This document shows positions 26,579 through 33,870 of a stretch of DNA of 41,499 nucleotides, in pieces. Made by a program: the position numbers and the translations under genes. The notes under the pieces were generated by a model. That model ran no database searches and was not told the origin of the DNA. It was given only the letters and a program-made list of their open reading frames with translations. Source of the DNA: Cyanobacteria bacterium M_surface_10_m2_119 (GTDB lineage Bacteria > Cyanobacteriota > Cyanobacteriia > PCC-6307 > Cyanobiaceae); the NCBI GenBank assembly GCA_016882525.1, contig VGPU01000018.1, forward strand, positions 1-41,499, given 5' to 3'. How positions within the stretch are numbered: the first letter of the stretch is position 1; every line of letters begins with the position of its first letter.

Positions 26579-26591
26579 CCTTACAGTAAGG
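26579..26591 (+). promoter_or_regulatory. Palindromic operator candidate of the MazEF-type module
   Basis: CCTTACAGTAAGG is a perfect palindrome (6-base arms around a central A), 28 bases before the antitoxin ATG at 26620. AbrB/MazE antitoxins repress their own operon by binding such sites. Confidence 0.6.
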
Positions 26592-26619
26592 AAGCCTTTC
26601 CCATTGGGGTGTCACGGGC

Positions 26620-26871
26620 ATGCAGCAGGCATCCGGGGGCGGGCCACGGGAACTGGCCACGCTCACATCCAAGGGCCAGGTGACCGTGCCCAAGGCCGTG
26701 AGGGAGGCACTCGGACTCCGGCAAGGAGACCAGCTGAGCTGGGAAGTGGAAAACGGCTCAGCCCGGGTGCGGGCGGTGTCACCGCTGGATCTGACCTACC
26801 TCCAAGGCCTGGAGAGCACCCTGCTGGAGTGGAGCAGCCAGGCCGATGAGGAGGCCTTCGGAAATCTGTGA
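26620..26871 (+). CDS. AbrB/MazE-family antitoxin
   Basis: 83 residues with the swapped-hairpin DNA-binding domain ELATLTSKGQVTVPKAVREA then LGLRQGDQLSWEVENGSARV (SpoVT-AbrB type), followed by a toxin-binding tail DLTYLQGLESTLLEWSSQAD. ATG 26620; an in-frame later start is possible at the TLTSKGQ region but no better codon is seen. The stop overlaps the toxin start (GTGA), the usual antitoxin-first order. A palindrome upstream supports self-regulation. Confidence 0.85.
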   Translation: MQQASGGGPRELATLTSKGQVTVPKAVREALGLRQGDQLSWEVENGSARVRAVSPLDLTYLQGLESTLLEWSSQADEEAFGNL

Positions 26872-27236
26872 CGCCACTTGAGGCCCATTCCGTCGTGCTG
26901 GTGCCGTTTCCCTTCACGGATCGCAGCGCACAGAAACGGCGACCGGCCGTGGTGCTCTCCCAGCCCAGCTTTCAGCAAGCCTCAGGCCACGTGCTGCTGG
27001 CGATGGTGACATCCGCCAAACAATCGAGCTGGCCTCTGGATTGGCCCCTTGAGCAGTGGGGATCGGCAGGCCTGCCGCAGCCCTGTCTGGTGCGCTTCAA
27101 GCTGTTCACCCTGGATGCGCGATTGATCCTCAGGGCACTGGGAACATTGCACGCCGAAGATCGGCAAGGCGTGATCTCCAGCCTCGTGCAGCTGCTGGGG
27201 GCTACTCCCCCCGGCCAGCCGCTGCCGAACCACTGA
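26868..27236 (+). CDS. MazF/PemK-family endoribonuclease toxin
   Basis: 122 residues from GTG 26868. It begins AHSVVLVPFPFTDRSAQKRR, matching the MazF/PemK start (xVxVxFPFTDxxxxKxRPAVVLS), then PAVVLSQPSFQQASG, VLLAMVTSAKQ and LPQPCLVRFKLFTLDARLI. Such toxins cut single-stranded mRNA. Its last 35 bases overlap the 3' end of the minus-strand permease gene. Confidence 0.85.
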   Translation: MTPLEAHSVVLVPFPFTDRSAQKRRPAVVLSQPSFQQASGHVLLAMVTSAKQSSWPLDWPLEQWGSAGLPQPCLVRFKLFTLDARLILRALGTLHAEDRQGVISSLVQLLGATPPGQPLPNH

Positions 27237-28065
27237 GCCAGGCCTCCAGCCCCTCCCCGAGGAAGGAGAGGCCGAGCACGAGCACGAACATCGCCAGGCC
27301 GGGGTAGAGGGCGGTCCACCAGATGCCGGTGGGCAAGGCGGTGAGGGCCTGCTGCAGGTCGCCGCCCCACTCGGGGATGGTTTCCGGCAGGCCGAGGCCG
27401 AGGAAGCCCAGGCCGCCGAGCACCAGCACCGCATCGGCGGCGTTGAGGGTGAGCAGCACCGGCACCGAGGTGATCACGTTGCGCAGCAGGTAGCGGCGCA
27501 GGATCCAGAGGGGGCCAGCCCCGAGCGACTGGGCCGCCTCGATGTAGAGCTCGGCCTTCACCTGAGCGCTCTGGTTGCGCACCACGCGGAAGTATTGGGG
27601 GATGTAGACCACACAGAGCGCGGCGGCGGCGTTGGGCAGGCCGCGGCCGAGCAGGAAGGCCAGCACCACCGAAAGCAGCAGCACTGGCAGGGTGTAGAGG
27701 GTGTCCATCAGCAGCACCAGCACCCGGTCGACCCAGCCGCCCAGGTAGCCGCTCGCCATGCCCAGGGGCACGCCCACCACCAGGGCCACCACCAGCGCCA
27801 GCACCACCACCTGCAGGGCCACGCCGCTGGCGGCCAGGGTGCGCACGCACACGTCGCGGCCGAGGCGGTCGGTGCCGCACCAGTGGGCGGGCGAGGGCGG
27901 CGCGTAGATCGGGCTGTCGAGGCCGGCGTTGGGATCTGGCAGCCAGCCCGCCTGCACCAGCAGCGGCGTGACCAGGGCCACCAGCAGGTAGGCCAGCACG
28001 ATCACCACCCCCCAGCGGGCCATCCGGGCCGAGAGGGTGCGGGCGCGGCGAAGCAGCAACAGCAT
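27202..28065 (-). CDS. ABC transporter permease, DppC/OppC type
   Basis: Inner-membrane permease of the dipeptide/oligopeptide/nickel ABC family. From ATG 28065 (MLLLLRRARTLSARMARWGV), with GTDRLGRDVCVRTLAASGVA typical of DppC-type N termini, about six helices, and the coupling-helix EAA loop YIEAAQSLGAGPLWILRRYL. The end is GEGLEAWLSG. About 287 residues. ATG 28125 lies in low-complexity upstream DNA. No partner permease (DppB), ATPase or binding protein is nearby, so it is an orphan. The first 15 bases of the gene lie within a 54-bp repeat found again at 29512-29565. Confidence 0.92.
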   Translation of the reverse strand: MLLLLRRARTLSARMARWGVVIVLAYLLVALVTPLLVQAGWLPDPNAGLDSPIYAPPSPAHWCGTDRLGRDVCVRTLAASGVALQVVVLALVVALVVGVPLGMASGYLGGWVDRVLVLLMDTLYTLPVLLLSVVLAFLLGRGLPNAAAALCVVYIPQYFRVVRNQSAQVKAELYIEAAQSLGAGPLWILRRYLLRNVITSVPVLLTLNAADAVLVLGGLGFLGLGLPETIPEWGGDLQQALTALPTGIWWTALYPGLAMFVLVLGLSFLGEGLEAWLSGSAAAGRGE

Positions 28066-28104
28066 GGCGCCGACCCTACGCAGGGGCAGCGGCGGCGGCA
28101 AGGC
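28051..28104 (+). repeat. 54-bp direct repeat, left copy
   Basis: Identical over 54 bases to 29512-29565 (starts AAGCAGCAACAGCATGGCG, ends GGCGGCGGCAAGGC). It contains the start codon of the ABC permease (minus strand) and its upstream region. A few more matching bases lie on the left side with mismatches. The two copies enclose the second DUF4143 ATPase gene. Confidence 0.95.
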
Positions 28105-28135
28105 AGCTGCCGACGGAAACAGCAACCGACCGCGC

Positions 28136-28162
28136 CAATCATTCGACAGGGTCGAACGATTG
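28136..28162 (+). promoter_or_regulatory. Near-perfect dyad before the second DUF4143 ATPase gene
   Basis: CAATCATTCGAC (28136-28147) and GTCGAACGATTG (28151-28162) pair at 11 of 12 positions around a 3-base loop, 45 bases before the ATG at 28208. It is either an operator or a hairpin; no T-run follows, so it is not a standard terminator. Confidence 0.55.
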
Positions 28163-28207
28163 ACAGGATGCCATCAGACTGGGCCATGGCAGCCGAGCGG
28201 CTCACCC

Positions 28208-29392
28208 ATGGGGGAATGGATTCAGCGCCAGATCGAGCCGCGTCTGCGGCGGCTCGCCGCCACCCGCCCCGTGGTGGTGCTCACAGGTGCGCGGCAGACC
28301 GGCAAAACAGCCCTGTGCCGGCACCTGTTTCCAGACCACCACTACGTGTCGCTTGACCTACCCAGCGAGGCGGCGACCGCCGAGCAGGATCCGGCCCTCT
28401 TTCTGGCCCGCCACCCCCTGCCCCTGTTGATCGATGAGGTGCAATACGCCCCCGGGCTGTTTCGGCACCTGAAGGTGGTGGTGGACCAGGAGCGGCAGCG
28501 AAACGGGGCGATCGTGCTCACGGGATCCCAGCCCTTTGCCCTGATGCAGAACGTGAGTGAGAGCCTCGCGGGCAGGGCTGCCGTGGTGAATCTCCACGGG
28601 CTGAGTCTGGCGGAAATCCTTGGTACAGCCCCGCAGAGCACACTGCCGCAAATCCTGCTGCGGGGCAGCTTTCCCGAGCTGTGGAGCCGACCGGCCATCG
28701 AGGCCGGCGACTTTCACCGCTCCTATGTGAGCACCTACCTGGAGCGCGATCTGCGCAGCCTCCAACAAGTGGGAAACCTGCAGCAATTCGAGCGTTTTCT
28801 GCGGGCCAGTGCTCTTCGCTCCGGGCAACTGCTGAACCGGGCAGAACTGGCCCGGGATGTGGGGATCGCTGCCAGCACGGCCGGGCTGTGGCTTTCGGTG
28901 CTGGAGCGCAGTGGCCTGGTGTTTCTGCTGGAACCGTGGTTCGGCAATGCCGGCAAGCGGCTCAGCCGCAGCCCCAAGCTCTACTGGCGCGACACGGGCC
29001 TGCTCTGCTGGTTGATCGGGATCGGCACGGAGGCAAACCTGCACCGCTCCCCCCTGGTGGGTGCGGTGTGGGAAACGTTTGTGGTGGGGGAGGTGCGCCG
29101 ACAACTGGAGAATGCAGCCTCTGCCGGCACGCTGCACTTCTGGCGCGACCGCAGCAAAGAGGTGGATGTGGTGCTGGAGCGGGGCGGCCGGTTCTGGTTG
29201 GGGGATGCCAAGTGGGGCGAACTCCCCAGCGCCCGAGATGGACTCCGCCTGCGGCAGGTGGCCTCCGAGCTGCCTCCGGGCACCGTGGCCAGCACCGTGC
29301 TGATCTGCCGAGCCCCCCATCGCTTTCCCTTGGGCGAGGGGCTAGATGCCCTGCCCCTGAGCGAGCTCACCTCGCACTGGGGCATCGGCTGA
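28208..29392 (+). CDS. AAA ATPase with DUF4143 (copy 2)
   Basis: 394 residues from ATG 28208 (MGEWIQRQIEPRLRRLAATR). Walker A VLTGARQTGKTALCRHLF, Walker B PLLIDEVQYAPGL, sensor AIVLTGSQPFALM, SESLAGRAAVVNLHGLSLAE, LLRGSFPELW, then a winged-helix-like segment (VGIAASTAGLWLSVLERSG) and DUF4143 with FWRDRSKEVDVVLERG and WLGDAKWGE. Same domain order as the copy at 24494 but clearly diverged; here IEVKSG is replaced by GDAKWG, so the Lys is kept but the motif differs. The gene sits between two copies of a 54-bp repeat and looks inserted. Confidence 0.88.
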   Translation: MGEWIQRQIEPRLRRLAATRPVVVLTGARQTGKTALCRHLFPDHHYVSLDLPSEAATAEQDPALFLARHPLPLLIDEVQYAPGLFRHLKVVVDQERQRNGAIVLTGSQPFALMQNVSESLAGRAAVVNLHGLSLAEILGTAPQSTLPQILLRGSFPELWSRPAIEAGDFHRSYVSTYLERDLRSLQQVGNLQQFERFLRASALRSGQLLNRAELARDVGIAASTAGLWLSVLERSGLVFLLEPWFGNAGKRLSRSPKLYWRDTGLLCWLIGIGTEANLHRSPLVGAVWETFVVGEVRRQLENAASAGTLHFWRDRSKEVDVVLERGGRFWLGDAKWGELPSARDGLRLRQVASELPPGTVASTVLICRAPHRFPLGEGLDALPLSELTSHWGIG

Positions 29393-29511
29393 CTTGAGAG
29401 CCGTGGAGCTGCGCCTCACGCTGGAGTGGCCCAGCGCCGCCAGCCTGATGCAGACGGTTCGCGATGTGCTTCTTGCTCCAAGGGAGACACACCGAGAAGC
29501 TGAGCGCAGCA

Positions 29512-29565
29512 AAGCAGCAACAGCATGGCGCCGACCCTACGCAGGGGCAGCGGCGGCGGCAAGGC
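29512..29565 (+). repeat. 54-bp direct repeat, right copy
   Basis: Identical to 28051-28104. On the minus strand it carries a copy of the permease start codon, but the reading frame after it (LLLLCCAQLLGVSPLEQ) is not permease, so this is an orphan 5' fragment. It lies between the ATPase gene and vapC. Confidence 0.95.
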
Positions 29566-29588
29566 GGCAGCGGGGGGGAGCAGCCGCA

Positions 29589-30056
29589 TCAGCCCTCCAG
29601 CAACTGGAGTTGCAGGCCCTGCTCTCGGAAAATAAGGAAGTCGCGATCCAGGCTGATCAGCCCCCAGCCGCCACTGATGGCAAATGCGGCGAGATAGGCA
29701 TCCATCCAGCGGCGGGGGGAGGACTGATCGAGAGCGCCAAACCTGGCCCAGTACCCCATCAGTTGCGAGGGTTCGCCCACCAGGGCGACCTGCGGCAAGG
29801 CCATCCAGGCATTCAGGGCAACGAGCGCATCGCGATTGGTGACGCCTGCCACCCCATAGGCCCGCTGGATCGCCGGGGTGGAGGCCAGGCGCAGGTAGCT
29901 CTGTTGGGTGGCGCGGCACCAGAGCCAGGGCCACTCCGCCGTTGCCGCCTGCAGCAGGGCCCGCACCTGGGCATGGGCGGGATGGGCCTCAAAGCTGAGG
30001 GCCAGCCAAACGTTGCTGTCGATCAGAGATCCACCAGCGGCCGATGGTCCAGCCAT
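29589..30056 (-). CDS. VapC-type PIN-domain ribonuclease toxin
   Basis: 155 residues. PIN acidic residues: first Asp in GSLIDSNVWLALSFEAHPAH, then the middle region QQSYLRLASTPA, the WMDAYLAAFAISGGWGL helix with its Asp and the LISLDRDF motif with the third acidic site. This is the TA-type PIN subgroup with xSxxWxAL after the first Asp. Such toxins cut RNA (often tRNA or rRNA loops). It overlaps its antitoxin by one base (TGATG type). It is downstream of the 54-bp repeat. The ATG 30056 start includes a short Gly/Ser-rich lead. Confidence 0.88.
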   Translation of the reverse strand: MAGPSAAGGSLIDSNVWLALSFEAHPAHAQVRALLQAATAEWPWLWCRATQQSYLRLASTPAIQRAYGVAGVTNRDALVALNAWMALPQVALVGEPSQLMGYWARFGALDQSSPRRWMDAYLAAFAISGGWGLISLDRDFLIFREQGLQLQLLEG

Positions 30057-30361
30057 CAGATCCGAAGACCTGCTCTGTGGAGGTCGTCGTCGAGGAGAGC
30101 GTCCCGTTCCAGGGCCAGCAGGGCATCGAGATCAGCGGGCGGAGGGGAATCGCCAACCTGCCGGGGAAACAGCGGCATCCCATCCGCAGCGATCCGAACA
30201 GCCGTGGCCTGATCGCCAGCCGCGGCTTCCCGATCGGCCTGCTCGTTGAGGCCCTGGCGGATGTAATCGGCCACCAGCTCCCGGAATGTGCGGCCCTCGT
30301 GGAGAGCACGCTGGCGAGCCGCTTTCACGAGCACGTCGGGGAGATCGATGGTGGTTTTCAT
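30056..30361 (-). CDS. VapB-type ribbon-helix-helix antitoxin
   Basis: 101 residues from ATG 30361: MKTTIDLPDVLVKAARQRAL, then HEGRTFRELVADYIRQGLNE, a standard ribbon-helix-helix DNA-binding domain. It is followed by a linker and a toxin-binding tail (GMPLFPRQVGDSPPPADLDA). The same design (GLPLLP...LRDEAP) is seen, shortened, in the VapB remnant at 24186. The toxin follows directly. A palindrome at 30380-30395 is the likely autoregulatory site. Confidence 0.87.
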   Translation of the reverse strand: MKTTIDLPDVLVKAARQRALHEGRTFRELVADYIRQGLNEQADREAAAGDQATAVRIAADGMPLFPRQVGDSPPPADLDALLALERDALLDDDLHRAGLRI

Positions 30362-30379
30362 CACACCGCTCACCTGGGC

Positions 30380-30395
30380 AACCAGTTTACTGGTT
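30380..30395 (-). promoter_or_regulatory. Palindromic operator of the VapBC-type module
   Basis: AACCAGT-TT-ACTGGTT, perfect 7-base arms around 2 bases, 18 bases upstream of the antitoxin start at 30361 (minus strand). Ribbon-helix-helix antitoxins bind such sites to repress their operon. Confidence 0.65.
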
Positions 30396-30468
30396 TCCTG
30401 GGAATGACCTGGCCAAGCCAGGCGGGCTTGCAAGCCACCGATAACCTGCAGCCAACGGGAATCCAGCC

Positions 30469-31179
30469 ATGGGCACCGCGCGGGTGCTGATCGTCGACGA
30501 CGACCCGGAGCTGCGCCACTTCCTGCGCACGGAGCTGGAGCTGGAGGGCTACGCCTGCAGCGAGGCGGCCACGGGGCAGCAGGCGCTGATGCAGGCGCGG
30601 GGGGAACGCTGGGACCTGCTGCTGCTCGACTGGACCCTGCCCGACTTCAGCGGCGTGGAGCTCTGCCGGCGGCTGCGGGGCACCGACGACCGCACGCCGG
30701 TGCTGATGCTCACCGCCCGCGACGACGTGAAGGAGCGGGTGGAGGCGCTCGACGCCGGCGCCGACGACTACCTCACCAAGCCGTTCTCGATCGAGGAACT
30801 GCTGGCGCGGGTGCGGGCACGGCTGCGGCAGGGGGCTGGGGGCCCGGGGCCAGCGGGCGACCCCCTGCAGCCCCTGCGCCTGGCCGACCTGGAAGTGAAT
30901 CCGGCCAGCCGCGAGGTGAGCCGCGGCGGTGAGCCGGTGGCGCTCACGGGCAAGGAGTTTGAGCTGCTGCAGCTGCTGATCCGCCAGCCCCAGCAGGTGC
31001 ACAGCCGCGCCGCGATCCTGGAGGCGGTGTGGGGCGAGCACTGGGTGGGCGACGACAACGTGCTCGATGTGTATGTGCGCGCCCTGCGCCGCAAGCTGGA
31101 GCGCCCCGGCGCCTCCACCCTGATCCAGACGGTGCGCGGCGTGGGCTTCATGCTCAAGGAGGGCCCCCCGCGGGGGTGA
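30469..31179 (+). CDS. OmpR/PhoB-family response regulator
   Basis: 236 residues: receiver domain RVLIVDDDPELRHFLRTELE, phosphorylation Asp in DLLLLDWTLPDFSGVELC (about residue 54), then VLMLTARDDVKERVEALDAG and DDYLTKPFSIEELLARVRA with the conserved Lys. The C-terminal winged helix is VALTGKEFELLQLLIRQPQQ and VLDVYVRALRRKLE. A transcription factor controlled by phosphorylation. Its partner kinase gene is convergent, ending 12 bases away, instead of following on the same strand. Target genes are unknown; the RppA/ManR-like group is a possibility. Confidence 0.93.
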   Translation: MGTARVLIVDDDPELRHFLRTELELEGYACSEAATGQQALMQARGERWDLLLLDWTLPDFSGVELCRRLRGTDDRTPVLMLTARDDVKERVEALDAGADDYLTKPFSIEELLARVRARLRQGAGGPGPAGDPLQPLRLADLEVNPASREVSRGGEPVALTGKEFELLQLLIRQPQQVHSRAAILEAVWGEHWVGDDNVLDVYVRALRRKLERPGASTLIQTVRGVGFMLKEGPPRG

Positions 31180-31191
31180 ACGGCGGGCGCC

Positions 31192-32541
31192 TCAGATCGG
31201 CCCCAACGGCTTTACAGGCGGCAGCAGCAGCTGGAAATCGGCGCCGCCGCCGGGCACGTCGGCCACCTGCACCTGGCCGCCCATGGCCTCGATGAGCAGC
31301 TTCACCACCGAGAGGCCGATGCCGCTGCCGCGGCTGTCGGAGCGGATGGCGGCGCTGCCCCGCACAAACCGCCCGAAGATCGCCTCGCGCTCATCGGCAG
31401 CCACGCCGGGGCCGCGGTCGCGCACGTGCAGCACCAGCTCACCGGCGGGGCCGGTGCTGGCGGCCAGGGTGATCGGCCGCGGGGCAGGGCTGTATTGCAG
31501 GGCGTTGTCCACCAGGGTGGTGAGGCACTGCTGCAGGCGGTCGGGGTCGCCGATGCCGATCGGCGGCTCGGGGACGGCGGCGCTGCCGGCATCGAACTGG
31601 AGGCGACCGGCGGCCTGGGGGGCCATGCGCTCGTAGAGCTCAAGCAGGGCATCGTCGCCCACGATCAGCCGGCGACGCAGCACCAGGCGGCCGGAATCGC
31701 GGCGGGCGAGGTCGAGCAGATCGCTCACCAGCGTGCCCATGCGGTTGGCCTCTTCGCGGATCAGGAGCAGCGAGGGGGCCAAGGGTGTGGCCTGCTGCTG
31801 GCGCAGCAGCCGCTGGGTGTGGCCTGAGATCAGGGTGATCGGCGTGCGCAGCTCATGGGCCACCCCATCCACAAAGGCGCGCTGGCGCTCCCAGGAAGCG
31901 CGCAGACGCTCCTGCAGGGCATTGAAGGCGGTGGCGATCGGCTGCAGCTCCTCCGGCTGGGCGGCCACATCGATCGCATCGTCGAGTGCGGGAGGCGCCT
32001 GGATGGCGCGCAGCTGGGCAGTGAACTCCTCCAGCGGCTGCACCAGGCCGCGGCGCAGCACCAGCCGCAGCAGCCCGCTGGTGAACAGGCTGGCCACGCC
32101 AGCTGCCACCACCAGCAGCCAGAAGGAGAGCTGCTCCTGCTGCACCGAGGTGCTCACGTTCTGCTCCACCAGCAGCACGGCCCTGCTGCCATCGGCGAGC
32201 GCCAGGGACACCGGGCTGACCAGCCAGGCACCGTCAGCGCTGCGCTGCAGTGCTACCGGATCGGCCTGGGCCGGGGCCTCCCCTGGGGGCAACAGCTCCA
32301 GCGCCAGCCCCGGGCTGAGCACCCCAGCCAGCAAGGCCTCCAGCTGGGGCCGGTTACGGGCACGGCCCTGAACAGCGGCGGCCACCTGCTCCACAAGCTG
32401 GCGGTGACCGGCCTGGCGCTGAACGCCGGCCAGGGCCAGGTTGAACAGCAGCAGCACGCTGTAGCCAGCGAGCACCGCCAGCAGCGAGGTGCTCTGCAGC
32501 CACAGCCGCAGGGGCGAGATGCGCACCATCCAGCGAGCCAC
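31192..32541 (-). CDS. Sensor histidine kinase
   Basis: 449 residues: N-terminal helix (LQSTSLLAVLAGYSVLLLFN), a periplasmic sensor region of about 110 residues, a second helix (FWLLVVAAGVASLFTSGLLR), a HAMP-like part (RRGLVQPLEEFTAQLRAI), H-box FVDGVAHELRTPITLISGHT, N-box LTTLVDNALQYSPAPRPI, G1 VRDRGPGVAADE, F-box IFGRFVRGS and G2 SRGSGIGLSVVKLLIE. The complete set of motifs points to an active kinase. It converges with the response-regulator gene, which is its likely partner. The signal is unknown. Confidence 0.93.
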   Translation of the reverse strand: MARWMVRISPLRLWLQSTSLLAVLAGYSVLLLFNLALAGVQRQAGHRQLVEQVAAAVQGRARNRPQLEALLAGVLSPGLALELLPPGEAPAQADPVALQRSADGAWLVSPVSLALADGSRAVLLVEQNVSTSVQQEQLSFWLLVVAAGVASLFTSGLLRLVLRRGLVQPLEEFTAQLRAIQAPPALDDAIDVAAQPEELQPIATAFNALQERLRASWERQRAFVDGVAHELRTPITLISGHTQRLLRQQQATPLAPSLLLIREEANRMGTLVSDLLDLARRDSGRLVLRRRLIVGDDALLELYERMAPQAAGRLQFDAGSAAVPEPPIGIGDPDRLQQCLTTLVDNALQYSPAPRPITLAASTGPAGELVLHVRDRGPGVAADEREAIFGRFVRGSAAIRSDSRGSGIGLSVVKLLIEAMGGQVQVADVPGGGADFQLLLPPVKPLGPI

Positions 32542-32650
32542 GGCCCCGCTTCTCAGACAATCCTCAGATTCTGCTCAGCCCTGGCTTGTTGGCAGCGCCG
32601 GAGCCCAAGGCCATGCTGACTAGTGACGTTTCAGCCACAGGCTGACCTTC

Positions 32651-33118
32651 ATGACCTCCCGTTTCCAGGCCAGGCTGCTGGCCCAGCGCGCTCTCTTCCA
32701 GCGCCTTCAGAGCTCCAAAGGAATCAATAAGCCAAACGCGGGCTTCACCCTGATTGAACTTCTAGTCGCCATCGTCATCATTGGCGTATTAGCCTCAATA
32801 GCCCTTCCCGCATACCTCAATCAGCAAGGGAGGGCGCGAATTAACGCCGCCCAAAATGCAGCCATGGCCGCAGGAAGAGCATGCGCAGCAGCAACCACAA
32901 CAGGAGACCCCTTTACAACCCCTAACGGAATTGCCTCCACAGGCTGCGCCGCCGGCACACCATCCACATTCACCGCCAGCAATGCTTCATTCGGCACCAC
33001 TACCGCAGCCGTTGCGTCTCTTGGAGCAGGCGGCGATGTTCAACTAACTACTTGCGCGGGCGCAACCGGATGGAACCCAGGCTCACCATCAACCGGTTGC
33101 AACCCCACTCGGTCTTAA
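32651..33118 (+). CDS. Type IV pilin (major-pilin-like prepilin)
   Basis: 155 residues. A long leader of about 31 residues precedes the prepilin peptidase site [20 protein letters not shown] (cut after Gly; mature start Phe; Glu at position 5). The hydrophobic helix continues [20 protein letters not shown]. The globular part is Ala/Thr/Gly-rich with Cys pairs (AACAA-type CAAAT, TGCAAGTP, LTTCAGATGW, TGCNPTRS). Codon use is clearly more AT-rich than its neighbours. It ends TAA, followed by a strong terminator. A second, related pilin lies 100 bases downstream. Pilins of this type form fibres for motility, adhesion or DNA uptake. Confidence 0.92.
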   Translation: MTSRFQARLLAQRALFQRLQSSKGINKPNAGFTLIELLVAIVIIGVLASIALPAYLNQQGRARINAAQNAAMAAGRACAAATTTGDPFTTPNGIASTGCAAGTPSTFTASNASFGTTTAAVASLGAGGDVQLTTCAGATGWNPGSPSTGCNPTRS

Positions 33119-33150
33119 TTAACCGAACCATTTCGCGGCCTCATCCCATA

Positions 33151-33183
33151 CCGGTCACCGCCAAGGCGGCGACCGGCTTTTTT
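33151..33183 (+). terminator. Rho-independent terminator after the pilin gene
   Basis: CCGGTCACCGCC-AA-GGCGGCGACCGG (33151-33176) forms a long GC-rich stem with one mismatch, followed by CTTTTTT. It is placed 33 bases after the pilin stop, so transcription of the second pilin needs its own promoter or read-through. Confidence 0.9.
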
Positions 33184-33214
33184 GGCTTTTTTAATATAAA
33201 TCCAAGCCCACCTC

Positions 33215-33698
33215 ATGAACATTTCCCCTGATAAATACCAACGACATAATCCCCTCCCCACCAAAGCCGACCCTGCCTGCCACAAAATACGCGTCCATAC
33301 ATGGAGGCCCCAGCCATGGATTCACCTTGATTGAGCTGCTAATAGCCGCGATCATTCTTGGCATCCTTTCGTTTACAGCGTTTCCCACATTTCTCAACCA
33401 GCAAGGGAGGGCGCGCATTAGCGCCGCCCAGAACGCAAGCATGGCCGCAGCACGCGCATGCGCGGCAGCAATTACGACAGGAGACGTCTATACAGCACCG
33501 AGCGGTATTACATCCACCAGCTGCGCCGCAGGGGCTCAATTTACTTTCACAGCCAGCAACTCATCATTCGGCACTACAACTGCCGCAGTTTCAACCCTAA
33601 GATCTAGTGGCGACATCGAATTGACAACTTGCGCATCCGCAAATGGTTGGACTGCAGGCACCCCCTCAAGCCTATGCACACCCAACAGGATTCAGTAA
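33215..33698 (+). pseudogene. Second type IV pilin, frameshifted in the leader
   Basis: From ATG 33215 the frame reads [20 protein letters not shown], then [17 protein letters not shown] and stops. One base further along, the frame [20 protein letters not shown] opens and runs to TAA 33698 with a pilin body very like the first ([31 protein letters not shown]). The pilin frame has no ATG or GTG upstream, only an internal TTG inside the FTLIELL motif that would lose the cleavage site. Removing one C from the CCCC run at about 33308 would join the leader to the pilin. It is a duplicate of 32651-33118 that is either decayed or switchable by slippage. Confidence 0.75.
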
Positions 33699-33870
33699 AA
33701 GCTGGCAATTAAAATGCCTCGAAGGATCGCAGATTTTTTCGAGCAAGACTTGCACACTTGACCACAAAGATACTTGGTTGATTACCTCCAGGCCCATTGA
33801 AACTTGCGTCTGGCTTATGGGGCAATCGGCATGCGCTGAGACAATTAAAAGCTCAAGTTTGACAATCCCC

